64,000 nucleotides of DNA from Dimorphilus gyrociliatus (taxonomy: Eukaryota > Annelida > Polychaeta > Dinophilidae), in assembly GCA_904063045.1 (NCBI GenBank), contig CAJFCJ010000016.1:248001-312000 (forward strand). The letters run 5' to 3'. Made by a program: the position numbers and the translations under genes. The notes beneath the pieces were generated by a model, which was not told where the DNA came from, ran no database searches, and saw only the letters and a list, made by a program, of their open reading frames with translations. Positions 36,094-49,139 of this stretch are shown one piece after another; position 1 is the stretch's first letter, and every line of letters begins with the position of its first letter.

Positions 36094-36419
36094 TAGATTT
36101 CTCATAAAAGTATTATTTTTTTGCAAACATTTTCTGCACGTGGAGAAGCATTCGTTTACGTTGTATTACTTTTAATTATGTGTAATTAATTGTTATTCAT
36201 AATATTCAAATTATTTTAAAGTTTGTGTCCATGTAAAAAAATCATGTAAAAAATGTCATTGCTGTTACACTTAAATTATCCTCAAGAATACCAAGTTAAT
36301 AGAAGTTGAACATAAAATAACAAGAATAATAATCTAAAAGAAAAAGAATGTTCTGTCAACAGAAAGCCATTTCTATAAAATAAATTAATTATATTAATGA
36401 TCTTTAACTTAATGACAAA
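36094..36419. other. Spacer between convergent MRPL53 and SH2 adaptor genes
   Basis: This 326-bp AT-rich stretch holds the two 3' UTRs. No other structure was recognised. Confidence 0.35.
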
Positions 36420-37948
36420 TTAATGAGGAGCTGGCATAATTGGCTTCATTTTCTCAAAATTTAGCTCCTTCACACCATGTCGCATAATTATTAATTCTTT
36501 TTCTTTTATGCAGCGATTTATCAGTTCTTCAATAGTTAGACAAGTCTATATTCAATAATGGAATATTAGTATTATAAATGAAACTAGAAAAATGGTGTCT
36601 GCATAGATACTAACAATTTCTGTATCTTTCTTTTCGCCAATTGCAAATCTCTTATTTTCTGTTATACGAATTCGTATATTGAAAATTTCGTCGTTAAACA
36701 TAATCATTAATGTAAGTGGATGATCTTTACAGCGTCCAGGTCTGTCTTGAGATTGTCTCACAAGAAATGTTCCATCCTATACTCGTGAAAGAAAACGTTA
36801 CCTAGAAATGTTATGTAGTATCTCTAATTGAACCTACTTTATTGATTTTTTTTAGACGCCTTTCCCCTTCCTTTCTATTTATACAACCATGATACCATTG
36901 AAACTTTGATACAATAATACCGAGAAAATTAAATTGTCTTTGGCAGTACAAATTTAACTTACTTCCTCTAAAGACTCGCATTCGAAAACATTATTTATCT
37001 GTTCGTCCGAATATTTAGATGTACTTTTTGAAAAATCTGAATTATGCGATTCAAATTCTATATCATCTGCTATTCGATAATTGGAATCTTCGCTTCCGCT
37101 CTGCCTAACTATAGTCTCCCTGTTAGTCATTGGAAAGCTTAAAAATCTTTTCCTCATTTGATTTAACTTTAAGGAAGTAGATTTTTTTAACTGTGTCCAC
37201 CTTTTCCTGAGCCATTCATCTCTCCGATCAATTATAGGCTTATTTTTTCATTTATAACAATTAAACTTTGCTTTTGATAAAAAAAGAACTTACCTCTCGC
37301 CTAAGGGTTGTAAAAATTTCTTCATAGATGGAATCCTATTTTGAGGAGGTAAAAAGGAAATATTTATGCTGTCAGCACTTAATAACAGAAACATATAAGT
37401 AAACATAGTATTTTAGTATTTATAAATAGAATAAATAGTAAGGATACTTCTCTATTTAATAACAGTTCGTATTCTAAAGGAAAAATGCCAAATAAAAAGA
37501 TTTTATTATCGTTAAAGTAATATTTAATTAGAAAGGAAAGTATAAACTGTTAATACCGCATGAATCATGATCAGAGTTTGGCTTTTCATCACTAACTAGG
37601 TCAGGACTATGGCTATTTTTAAACATATAAAATATGATTAGCTAGAAAATATATCGTTTGTTATGGTCAATCATAATAACAAAATCTTACTTTGAAGCCA
37701 TAGGTCTTTCTTAGATATACAGCAAAAGCTTTCAGCATTCCAGGGCTTAATTTCTACATTATGAAATTGCATGATTAGCTATATATGTACATAACTGTTT
37801 ATACTGTAAATACAATATATATATATATATATAACACTATATTTATAGATAGTCAACTATTTATATATGGCCTCTAAATAAACTAACATTTTTCTCTATT
37901 TGATCACGTAAATGTAGTTTCGGCTCATCATAATTTGAATGCATATCC
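36420..37948 (-). CDS. SH2-domain adaptor of the SLP-76/BLNK type
   Basis: The C-terminal SH2 domain spans three exons: FQWYHGCINRKEGERRLKKI, then DGTFLVRQSQDRPGRCKDHP (FLVR arginine present), LTLMIMFNDEIFNIRIRITE, NKRFAIGEKKDTE and TCLTIEELINRC. The form W-Y-H-G...G-T-F-L-V-R...F-x-x-x-x-F-N-I-x-I-R is closest to the SH2 of LCP2/SLP-76, BLNK and CLNK. Upstream exons encode MHSNYDEPKLHLRDQIEKN (a YDEP motif of the kind phosphorylated in this family), KLSPGMLKAFAVYLRKTYGF, SPDLVSDEKPNSDHDSC, LPPQNRIPSMKKFLQPLGE and a basic stretch LRKRWTQLKKSTSLKLNQMR. The first coding exon is uncertain: the exon at 37888-37948 begins after an acceptor-like CAG, so the true start may lie upstream. Confidence 0.72.
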
Positions 37949-39294
37949 CTGATAAAGAATACTATCATATACAAAGCAATTATGGTTCATCTCTACAAAA
38001 TATAAAGAATTTCATAAATATACCAAGTGGTTTTCCTTGGCTTTTATTAATTGTAAATAGAGAAGGAAAATGATAGGAGATCATTTTATCAGTGAACAAT
38101 CTGTCAGAAAAGGATACGTAATTTTTTCAATTTGTCTTTACTCCCAAGTTAAAGCTTTTAGCGTAACGATGAACTCTATTAACTCTGATCTATAAAATGC
38201 TTTCATAGAAGTACAAATTAGAACTTTTCACTTTTTCTCAACTATTTCTTTATTAGATAAATTTCATAGGAATAGATCAATTTTTCTACCCAGTTTTCAC
38301 TTATCATCTATAAGTTTATAACTTTTGTGTTTTACAATTATAGCCTTTTTAACTAGAATACAATAATCAAAACTAATGGCGAACTTCTTCATTAATTCCA
38401 TTACCAATATGAAAATAACGAGCGAAAAGTCCTTGAAATGTCTGCTATTCATTAATGCTGTAGTCGAATAGAGAAATAACATATAAAAGAGTATTTTTTC
38501 TTTATATTTCATTTTGAATAGTTTTGAATTTTGAGAGAAAATAAACATATAATCACAGATTTAAACTCTATAATCATGGACATTGACAATATTATTCTTT
38601 AAAGTAATGAGATATTTGAGGTATTAATATCCAACATTTCTGTAGAGAAGGGAGTTTTCCATTTCTAAATGTTGTAAATAATGATATGAATGAGAGATAT
38701 GGTAATTTTGTCAAAGTTGTTTTTGTAAAGAAAAGCTAGGTCTCATTAAAACTATAAGATAAAGCTAAAGGTGAATATTAAATTATTTCAAACCTTTGTT
38801 TTAACCTGCTGACAAACTTTTTTATGTTATATATTTATAGTAAATTAATATAAAAGTTATTGTATACATTGAGAAATGGACTATCTCAGCAGGACAAAGG
38901 CTTCTATTCTTTAATTACAAACTTTATATTTGAGTAAAAAAACTCTCTATTCATTTTTCTATTCGAATTGTTAATTTAGTTGTTATTACAATAATTAGTT
39001 TTATTATTTCTACTATAATTCAAAGTGTAACACATATAATTATAAAATCTGAATAAATCAGCATGAATTATTTACTATTAGATTATTTACAAATGTTCAA
39101 AAGAGAAACATATAAGAAAAAAGAGAGAAATTCTTTATTAATAGCCATATTTATTGTTGTTTGTTAATAATCATACCACGCTTTTCTTTTCTCTCTCAAA
39201 TACCATAATTTTAATAATAACCTTAACAATTTGAACGCAACTGTGGGAGGGAATAACATACTTTTGTATTTCTATACTAAACGAAACGTAATAT
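37949..39294. other. Gene-free stretch between SH2 adaptor and GPCR
   Basis: About 1.35 kb of AT-rich DNA on the upstream side of the SH2 adaptor. It may contain an unrecognised 5' exon of that gene. Short open frames here show no protein resemblance. No repeat or RNA gene was seen. Confidence 0.35.
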
Positions 39295-40370
39295 CTAGAA
39301 TCTTCTTTTTATTATTTTCTTCAGAAGGTTGACGTACAATCTTCGATAACTTTTATTCAATGCCGCATAGATAAGAATATTTACTGCTGAGTTTGTCAAT
39401 ATTATATCTCTAATTGCTCTGTAAAGAATTGTTTTAAATGTAATATTAATAAAACTAATGTTAAAAAAAAAGAAACAATGAAAGATAATCAAATTAACCT
39501 TCTCATTGCTATAGTTGATGGTCTGAATATTCTAGATGCGAAATCAATCAAGACTGGAATATTTAGACATATGTAAACAACCCAAACAGCAAAATATGGC
39601 ATAATATTAACAGATTTTACTCTATGACTTTGTGCTGCTGAAAAGTTTATCTCTATAAAAAAACAAAAAGAAATATTATTTCTAAAGCTTCTTTTGTATT
39701 ATTATATCATACCTGACGTATTTGAAGGGGCCGAAAAATGATTAATATTCGAAACTCTCTTTTTGGATGCACGAATTGACAAGAATATCTTTAAATATAG
39801 TGCTGCTATTAAAGGTATTGTTATAATCAGTAAAATTATAGCTGGTGCTCTAACTATATTTTTATCTTTCTTAGAAATATTAAATGCACATGTTAATCCT
39901 GGTATTCTTTTATAGAAACTTTTCATTAGAAACGGCCAGCAAAACAGACAAACTGAGATAATCCATCCCAAAACGCACCACGCAATCGAAAATCTTGGAG
40001 AGAATAGTTTATGATACAAATTCTTTGACTTCAAAATATATGTATAACGATTTATAACGATTAAAGCCAAGCTTAAGTGAGATTGATACGTTGCTGCATT
40101 ATGAAATGGAGAAAATGTATTACATACGATTTCTGACCAAAGTGATTCCCCTTTGTAATATTCCATTAAAATCCAAACATGTATGGGAAAAATGCAAGCA
40201 AAAGTATCAGATAAAGCCAAATTGAATACAAAAATATGTGTTGGCTGCGCTATTTTTCTGCTCCAGACGAGCATAATTATAGTAAAGATATTTCCAATAG
40301 CTCCAAATATAAGAATAGCAATTAATTCGTACGTAAAGAAGATAAAATTCGAGTAATCCGAGAAAATCAT
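39295..40370 (-). CDS. Class A (rhodopsin-like) G-protein-coupled receptor, orphan
   Basis: Three exons (about 39712-40370, 39500-39655, 39295-39420) encode seven helices. Helix 1 has GAIGNIFTIIMLVWSRK and helix 2 FVFNLALSDTFACIFP with the conserved Asp. A Cys at the top of helix 3 (SEIVCNTFSPFHN) pairs with one in loop 2 (GLTCAFN). The helix 3 end reads VINRYTYILK, an NRY version of DRY. Helix 4 has the Trp (VLGWIISVCLF), helix 6 PYFAVWVVYICLN, and helix 7 TNSAVNILIYAALN, where NPxxY has become NILIY. The tail KSYRRLYVNLLKKIIKRRF is short and basic. The ligand class cannot be set by eye; a peptide receptor is plausible. Confidence 0.8.
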
Positions 40371-41646
40371 ATTTAATTTTAGTTTAATTAAGTTTAAGAG
40401 AAGGAAAGGATAAAATTTTTCTCTAATTACTCTTACATCTCTCGCATAAAGTTTCTAAATGCGTTTGCTTTCGTTTTGTATCAGTCCTCATCTAGGTTTC
40501 GCTTACCACATATTGTTTTTTAAGGAGTAGAATTACGAGACGCTATTACTTAGGGGAAAAACACAACTCTTCTTAACATATAATACTTTTGAAATATATA
40601 GCTAAATAGCATAAAAACTTATTATTAAAAGTGATAGTCACGGACGGCTATTTTATAATTCCCTCATACTATAGAAGTAATGAGAATATTTCTTTGTCAT
40701 TAAACAGATAATTGAATTTCATAAGTAAAGTTATCGTATTATAAGTATTATTTTTTCTTTATTTATTATACGTTTATTAATTTAAGTATTGTATTTGTAT
40801 TTACAACGAATCCCATTAGTAGTTTTTGCGGGAATCAACGTAAACTAATAGTCAATATTCATTACAACGTCATTCAAAACAATTTATATTGGCAGCTATA
40901 TTCGACAAAAATTGTCCTTTAAGAGTGTTGGAAAACAACTCGTTTTACTTTGTAGCATACTCATAATACGACGACTGTTTGGAATATTGTGTAAACAAGT
41001 TTTTAAGTTGACAAAGTCTTCTAGACTCTCATTGAAATAATTGCATAATGTCTCTTTTGAGGCATTCTCTCCATGCTGTCTCTAATTTGTATTGAAGAAT
41101 TTTAAATAGATAGTAGAGGAAGAAGTAATCCTAAAGCTTTACGTGAGTCAATTCAAAAGCAGCTCAATAGTTGTGATCAATTTTATATATCTTCTTTCTT
41201 CATTAACATGACAAGTAGCTTGCATTAATCGTATAACATAGAATGCTAAAGCTTTCGAATGATTATTACACTACTAGATGTTAAATTGTAAGGAATTAAT
41301 TTACTATGTCAAACAATAACAGGTTTGAGCATAAATATTTTTGATTACATTTTTCATAAGCTAGTTCTTTATGTCAAAATAGAAAAAGTCAATTTCTGTG
41401 TTCAATAATTTAAAAGAAACATGTTCAATTCGAAAAAAGTGTATAGAGAGTTACTTTTGTACATAATTCGCTTCATCTTAACATTCGTATCAAACACCTC
41501 ACAAAACTTACTTATATATTATAAAATTTATAGCATTTCATTATGTAACTTTTGGTAATAAATAATAAAAAAAGAGAGAAAAAAAGAGAGAAACAAAAAC
41601 AAAGGGTTCAGTGTAAGTTTAGTTTCTTTTTTATTTATCATCATTT
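40371..41646. other. Gene-free stretch between GPCR and ARM-TIR-SAM gene
   Basis: About 1.28 kb of AT-rich sequence upstream of the GPCR start and downstream of the ARM-TIR-SAM stop. A purine run (about 41566-41604, GAGAGAAAAAAAGAGAGAAA type) lies near the right end. No exon or RNA gene was recognised. Confidence 0.35.
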
Positions 41647-44600
41647 TCAATGTTGACTAGCACTGTCACTTGTTTCTGATTGGAAAAGTTCGTTCAAAAT
41701 CTTCGTAAATTTCATTCTTTCTATGAATTGTAGACGAAAATCTTCTTTTAAAACGGTATAATAACATTCGGCAGCTTTTGTGAACATTCTGAATATTTCG
41801 TAAAGAACTTCTCCGTTTACTTCTTTAAAGCTGTTAAAAAGTATTTTGGGTCATTAAACAAACTGAAAATGTCAAAACACCCCGTAAGTATCTTTTTATT
41901 AAATAAAGTTTTCTTAATAGATTAGTTATTAGCTTCATTATTTCTTATTTGTCTTTCAGTTATTACTGATCTGCAAGTCGGTGGCGCCACCTAACGCCTA
42001 AAAGTCTATTTACTGGGTTGTTTTTGGATATTATAGTTTTAATCCTACCGTTTACAGTATATATTATATTAAACTAGGAAGAAATTGAGTGTTAAACTAA
42101 TTCTTTGCAAATATGGGAGCACTTAATGGTAAGCAGGAGGAAGTGATATGAAATTTATCTATAGCCAATTATTTTTAGACCTATTTCGCCTGGTTGGTTA
42201 ATCAAGAGGGTAGCCTTTACAAATTCTAAATAAAAGAAGCTTTTAGGCAGAAAAAACGGTCTCAAGCAGGGCTGATTGATCAAGAGATGAGAGCTTATTC
42301 AAAAATCATACATTGCTTATTTGATAATTGAGATCAACTAGGGAAGCCGAAACTTTAGGGACTTCTTTTCTTCACGCTTTAATAGTTATTAAAGCAGCAT
42401 AATACCTCCTTGAATAAATTCTTTCAAAAAAAAAAAAAATCTGCTTAATAATCTCACCAATCGGCAGTCCCATTCAAGTTATTCTCCTTTAGCCAACTTT
42501 TCACTCGTTCAACATCCCAGCCAGATATAGATTTTAAATTATCTTTTCTTTTTATAATAGTTTTTGCTCTTTCTTCTTCTGTGCCTACAAAAAAAATTTG
42601 CAACATTTTATTAATTGAATATCGTTAGTTTCATAGTCGAATTGGTCATAAATTACCAGTAATACTTTCTCCTCTATGAATTTTTATTCCACCCAGTTGC
42701 AATAAAATAGCTCCAACGGTAATATTAATATTGTCTGCATGAAAGAAATCTAGCACCGCGCTCTCACCGATTATAACGGAAAGCCATCCTTCTAATTGCA
42801 TTGATCGGTCGGCTCGGACAAATATGATTTGTTTCTTTAATATTGTAGCATATTCAATTTCTGTTTTGAATTAAAGTTTCAATTATTCATTTAATTTGAT
42901 TTAATAGAATGTTCAAAAAAATATTATCTTACCCATTCTCGAACTGGGACTTTCAAGAAAAGATTGACATATACAGGCGATGACCACGCGACTAGTTCTT
43001 ATCTTAGAAGATTTTGATAAACGGCTTCTCTCTGGTAAACATTAATTAAATTAATTAATTCAATAATTAAAGTATTTCAAAATAAAAAATATTTTACCTC
43101 TGTCATCTTCATCTGGGCAAGAAACGACAAGACCTTCTTCGATTAAACTCTCTCTAAGCAGTTTAGCCAAATCATTCGATTCAGAATGACGTAAGATAAT
43201 TATTTTATTATCGCCATTTTTTAGTTGATCTAGATTTAATAACTTATTAAAATAACTAATGATTGAATAATTGAATTGATAAGGAATCACCTGCACTGGC
43301 TGCTACTCTCTCACTTCCCAATTTATTAAATATTTGACATAAAACACCGGCAGCACCTTCCTTAATTTGTTCTCTTTTAGAGTGCGCTTCCAACTTACCA
43401 ATACCTAAAAATATAGAGACATAATAGTTAGTTTTTTAACTAGGTGTAAAAAAAAAAAACTACGCTCATCACCTTCCATACAACGATCATGATGCCTTAA
43501 TACATCTCTTACTGGTGGGAAGAAAGCTAGCAACCAAAGTCCTTGTAAACAACCGTGTTGTTCTTCAGCAGAACCCTAAAATTTAAAATAAAACCGTTGT
43601 CAGAAATAAAACTTTTATATGACTGTGGGAAATCGTCAGTCTTCTATTTTCAAGTTAAGTATTTATGTAGATATATTAGATTATAAACCTCCCACAAATA
43701 GCTAAAATATATCTGATGTCAACGAGATATCATCGGCTAAATTTTATCAATAAGATCAAAAAGCTTACCGTATAGAGGAAATTAGCATAGAGGTTTAGTA
43801 AACCTCTTCTCACAAGATATTGCTTATTACCGTCATAGATGGCGTAACGGTTGAGTCCTGTAGAACAATAAGGAAAGTACACATATAGAAGGGCAATCTG
43901 TCATTGAATTAAGATTGACATTGGGATTGTGTATTACGTAATCGTAACCACTTTACGCAATTTCTCGATTAGGTTTCTTATTAGTGAAATAGAATTTTAT
44001 AGCGAAAAATTAATAAATTCTACATGTTCTTATAAGAGGGTATTATATTATTTATAGAAATATCCCAAGTTTATTTTTATCAACAGGTGTCGCTTTAAAA
44101 AGAGGACTGAGAAGCTCGAGAAAATATTCAAGATATTTTTTTTAATAGGCATATGATAATTATTCCGTCATTGTTCATTCAATGGTTCGGTAAACAAAGG
44201 AAATTTGTCATACATTCTCTTGCTCAATCGACAAATTATGCAAATTTACTTTTAACGAGATTAAATGCAGATGGTGACGCTTGCCCCATTAATAAAAACA
44301 AGAAATAAAGAACGAAGGAAGCGTTCATTCAAAAGCGTTTCCGTTCATGCATTTAAAAAAATAGAGAGCAATAAAGGAATAGTGCTTAAATCAATAAAAA
44401 GGATATATTTCCAGAATATTTTCTGGAAAAGATCCACTAAAAGGTGTTAGCTATCAAGTTAAAGGTTTGTTATACACATTAACGGCTCATACTTCACGAG
44501 TTTCAACATTCTTTTTATATTAAAATGCATAGCCGTTCAATCGCCACCCTAAAGAAATCGTTTCATCAAACAATACCGCAGAATTTATTACGGATATTGA

Positions 44601-47600
44601 GTACTTGTAAACATAAAATTGTTTATCCCCCAAATTGCAGTTTTATGTCAGCTAAATAAAGCATCAATAGCCTATGTTTTTTCTCCTATATAAAATAGCT
44701 AAATAGACTGTTAAATATGTGAATAGACGTATAATTAATTAACTTATTATTAATTTGATTGAAAGGACGGGTGTATGAAAAACTACCTTCTAAGGTAAAT
44801 TGTTTTGACGTGCAACAGATTTTGTAGAGTTATTACTTTCTCGTAGACAGCTGCCCTTTTGTGTTGTTTATTCCACCTAAACACACTCAACTGTTCATTT
44901 ATTCGATATAAACTGTTTGATTCACCATTTGAAAATAAAGAAGAGAAATTTATACGAATAAATAACTAAGGAAATAAGAGAAATGCTAAAGCGAATCAAT
45001 TGGACTTGGTTTGTCAATTTTTTTTCTTAACTACATGGACTTTGAGATAAGGAGAAGATTTATAGTTGTTAGCTCTATTGGACAATACAATTCTCTCTTT
45101 CTCTTCTAGTTTTCTCCCAGAGCAGGCTTATCTAACGACAGACAAACTTGTTAGTTTTTTAGGGGGTGGTTTGTTATTGCCAGGATGGAAACAGCTGTAA
45201 AGCTAGTATTATTTACACTATACGCACTCGACCTTTCATTCGTCAAGATTACACTAACGACATAAACGTCACTTTATTTCTCAAAAACAAAAGGAAATGT
45301 CTAAACTAGAGCGATTCCCTTCCAAACACTTAATATAAGTGAATCACGTTAGTTGAGGTTTGTTTATCCAGTTGACTATAGTAATCAATTTTCGGCAAAC
45401 CGACCACTAGAAATACGGAGAAGGAATGCCTTCCAGTTGAGCCTTGAGATTTCTAATAGAGGAAGGAGGCGTTCACCAACAGTTGCTTCTTAATCAATCA
45501 TAAACATAGCACATATAAACCACAAAATTTTATACAATAGACTATATTTACATATCTCTATATTGACATCTTGCATAAGCATCCTACTCTAGGCTGAAAA
45601 AATTCGAAATTCAACACACCGGTGCTAAATCGTTTCAAAAATGCCTTTGGCGTGTGTCATTTAAGTCAAATACAAATAGACAATGGAGAAAGAATATTTT
45701 GCCGGGAATGTACAGGCGCCAAACTTTCCTTGGTTAAACATTCTATGTTGGCCGTATAATTAATGGCGAGTAAACAGGGAATTATAGGAATATGGGGCGT
45801 GACTAACTTCATATTTATATAACCTATTTTTTAATCAATATAATATTCATTAGGTAACGACTCCCATTAATTATCGCGTTACTGACTTGGTGAAGACAGG
45901 CGATTTAATTGGCAAGGGAATTTGCCAGCTGTCGAGGTCAAATATAGGCGATAAAATCAATGTAGAACATTTGTTAGCTTGTTTATTGTTTACTTTATTG
46001 TCTTATAGTAACCTTAGGCAATAAACGCTGAGGCGTTCAATTGAAATAATAAAAAGTATTATAATTTGTTAAAAAAAACTTATTGAGCAATCGGCGTTTT
46101 TATTGTTAGTTTTTCCAACTAAAAATAGTTGATTTTTTAATAAAAATTCTTGAATAGAAAGGAATCGACTGATAGATTAAATACCGACAAGATAAAAAGA
46201 GGAGAAGGAATAAAAATAAAGTAATGAATTGGAAAGGAGTAAGGATAGGAGCGAATTGAGAAAATCTCTCTATCCGTTTGTGTGTTTTGGCTCATTGTCA
46301 AAATTTTAACATAGCGGATTGCATGAATTCCATCTTCTTTTTCAGTTTTAGGAGGATAACGGAATGTTAGCTATATATAATATTTTTTTACTTAGTACTA
46401 CAACTAATAAATAAACTTAAGATAAATAAAATTATTCCCGTTACGTATGTTATGAAAATAAAGAAAATGAACTTACCGGATATGACGTCTATAGCCCAAA
46501 TACCTAATTTCCTTGAAAAATGTGAATCACTCTCTAAACAAACTTGCAAAACTCTCGCAAGAAAGCCCAAATTTTTATCCGTGCAATTTACAATATCATT
46601 TTCATTCTCCGATATTACGTAACTAATTAGAATTAAACATCTTGCTCTAATAACTGTTATTTGCGACTTGGTATGTTGAATTAGCGCCTTGATAAGACCT
46701 ATTTTTCGATATTCAGCTCTGAGACTAGGTCCAATTTGCCTGACAAGGTTACAAAGGAGATGAAGAATTGATTTAACAACATGTAGCCTATTTTGATCTT
46801 TGAGTTCGCTGGCATTCAAACCAGGGTGGAATAAGTCTCTAATTATCATATGGTGAATATTCATTTGGACGCACTGTTCACATAATGCGTAACTTTTTTC
46901 TGTGCAATTAACCAAAATTGTAAATGCATGCCTAACATTAGCATAGCATAAAATTTGAGCTGGAGTTGATGACTGACAATTCAAATCTGCGGTGCTTGAC
47001 AAACAACTCACTTCACTGACGTTATCGATAGAATTTTCTTGGCGTTTACCCAAAGCTGGGCTCTGCTGTACGCCGTATTGTTCATATAGACTAATCTTAT
47101 CAGTCGCAAAATCACTATTCCTGCTTATATCCAAATAATTTAGACTATTTACGGATTGATAGACGTTGTAGAAGAGTTTTATGGAGCCAAGTTCTATTAA
47201 CTTTCCGATTAGAACCCGTCTAACCTAGTTTTATTAAGACACAAGGTCGAAATTATTTCAAAAATCTTATCATTTAATTGTTCAAGTTGAATAACCTACT
47301 TGCTGGTCACTTATATAGCGAGCTTGTTGGCTTAAGTAAGAGAGGTCATCGAGAGTTTCTTCAGTTGTAAAATCCGTATGCTTATTCAATTTGGCAAAGC
47401 AATTCTCCATCTTATTCAGAATTTCTGTCAACGTGTAATTTCTTGCTTGACCATTTGTCTGCGACGAAGCGAGACGACCCGATGATGCCTTGGAGACGCC
47501 AGATATAACCGATTCACCTAGACTGGACGTGGGGCTAACACTCCTATCCATAATCAATAGTCTACCGTTAGTTTTTGGTTTAGGCTCCATTTCTATATCG

Positions 47601-49139
47601 GCTTGAACGATTTGCTGTAAGTAATATAGTAATGTTGAAGGCCGTCCGATTAATTGTGGTGATTAACGATCAATTTACAGAGGAGCTAGATATACTGGCG
47701 CCAATTTATATGATCTAAAACAAAACTATGATGAAAAAAACTCCTCTACAACTTTTTTTACAGTCTTAAGTATAGAAATTTTTTCCTTAGAAGTTCAACA
47801 AGGGGAAGTAGGGTTATTTTTTTTTTACTATTTAAACTAAGAGAATATTACCAGATTAACATAGTCCTATGTAAATAAATATTACATAAAAAATCGTGTA
47901 ATAAAAAGAAATGAGTAAATAGCTTAACTTAAAAAAAAACAAAGAAGAGAAGAGAACCTTCCAAAAAGTCTGGTCCCCCGTTAAATTAAATTTAAAATGG
48001 TATATAGCTATATGTTATATACACATAACTACATATACTTAAATCGCTCTAGTACAGTTAAGGCCTATAGTAATCGTATAAGAATTACTAATAAAAAGTT
48101 TATATTGTAGAAGCGAAAGATTTTAGCCACCCAAATGAAGTACACAATGGTATAATGAAATATATCCATATATATACATGCATGTTCTACACGTATAAAT
48201 AAAAACAATAAACGATATATATAAACGATATATATATATATATGGAAATGGAATCTGTTCCTCCACCTCCTTTAGATTTTCTGTTCTTTTTTTTTTGATT
48301 TTTGATCAACGTCTTCATCTACTTACTTACTTACTTTCCCACCCCTTTAACATATTTAGAATTCTATGTTTTTGTTTAGAAAAGAAAAAAAAATATGATT
48401 AATAGAATAAACGTTTGAAAAAAGAAAAAAAAAGTAGAAAGGGAAAGAGATCGAATCGTAAATTATTAAGAAAATAGAAAAAAAGAAAATATTATTTAAA
48501 GGATATTACTTTTGCTACAGTCGTTTTTGGCTTCAGCGTTGATTCGTCAATACTATTTTCTATACCATTTCTTCCATTTTTTATTAATGTACCGTTTGTT
48601 ACCTCCGGATGATCCTGTACTGATACGGTGTTGGTGGCGCCACTATCTGTTTGCATAGTTTGTTCGGTACATTTGGCCGACCGACATTTAACCTCTTGTT
48701 CTATTTGTCTATTATTATCCCTTTCTTTCAGGTCTTCTTTACTATCCTCTTGAATTTCTTGATCGGATGCCAGAGAAACGCTGGACACAGAGTTGGCAGG
48801 TCTCGGAAAACCATTTTCACTTTTAGGCCTTTCGCTCTTTTTTCCTCTCTTCGAAGCGAAGAACTTGCCAAACCTCGAAGAACTCTTCGATCGAGCAGGT
48901 GAAGGCGGTAAACCGCTTTGATCTTTCTGTGAAATATCGCTCTGACCTAACATGCAGACATCTGGTTCGAAAAGAGAATTTCTTATCGTTGTTGCCTCTT
49001 TCGAGTGTTTTTCCAGGGGCGGACTCGGTGGGGTTTTATGATACTTTTTACGCTGACTTTTTCCCATTTTCCGCCTGTAGATATCAAATATGTTATACAA
49101 AACTGAACGAAAGTTAGAATCTACGTCCTCCATCTTCAA
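41647..49139 (-). CDS. ARM-repeat, TIR and SAM domain protein
   Basis: About eleven exons can be joined in phase. An N-terminal disordered exon (48510-49139, MEDVDSNFRSVLYNIFDIYR...) probably splices phase 0 to 47300-47614 (QIVQADIEMEPKPK); this join is inference. ARM repeats follow (46477-47224: VRRVLIGKLIELGSIKLFYN, ILCYANVRHAFTILVNCTE, LLCNLVRQIG), then after a 2.6-kb intron LNRYAIYDGNKQYLVRRGLL, HGCLQGLWLLAFFPPVRDVL and KEGAAGVLCQIFNKLGSERV. The TIR domain (about 42657-43236) reads NKIIILRHSESNDLAKLLRE, SRVVIACICQSFLESPSSRM, EIEYATILKKQIIFVRADRS and GWLSVIIGESAVLDF. The last two exons (42458-42584, 41647-41830) form a SAM domain: SGWDVERVKSWLKENNLN, FKEVNGEVLYEIFRMF, ERMKFTKILNELF. The Glu aligned with the NADase glutamate of SARM1 is kept in RMEIEYA. 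A role in NAD cleavage or innate immune signalling is inference. Confidence 0.75.
43858..46476 (-). other. Large intron of the ARM-TIR-SAM gene
   Basis: At 2.6 kb this is the longest intron found in the window. Phase-1 ends join ...ISG to GLNRYAIYDG. It has no coding exon that I can recognise. It holds several GC-richer patches, for example around 45400-45480, 45640-45720 (with GGCGCCAAAC, an E2F-like half palindrome) and 45880-45960. These stand out from the AT-rich background and could be regulatory. Confidence 0.5.
47615..48509 (-). other. Non-coding stretch, probably first coding intron of the ARM-TIR-SAM gene
   Basis: This 895-bp stretch separates the N-terminal disordered exon from the next exon. 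It contains a TA run (about 48220-48243), repeated CTTACTTACTTACTT (about 48321-48335) and A-rich runs. No coding sequence was recognised. If the two exons belong to separate genes, this is intergenic. Confidence 0.4.
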
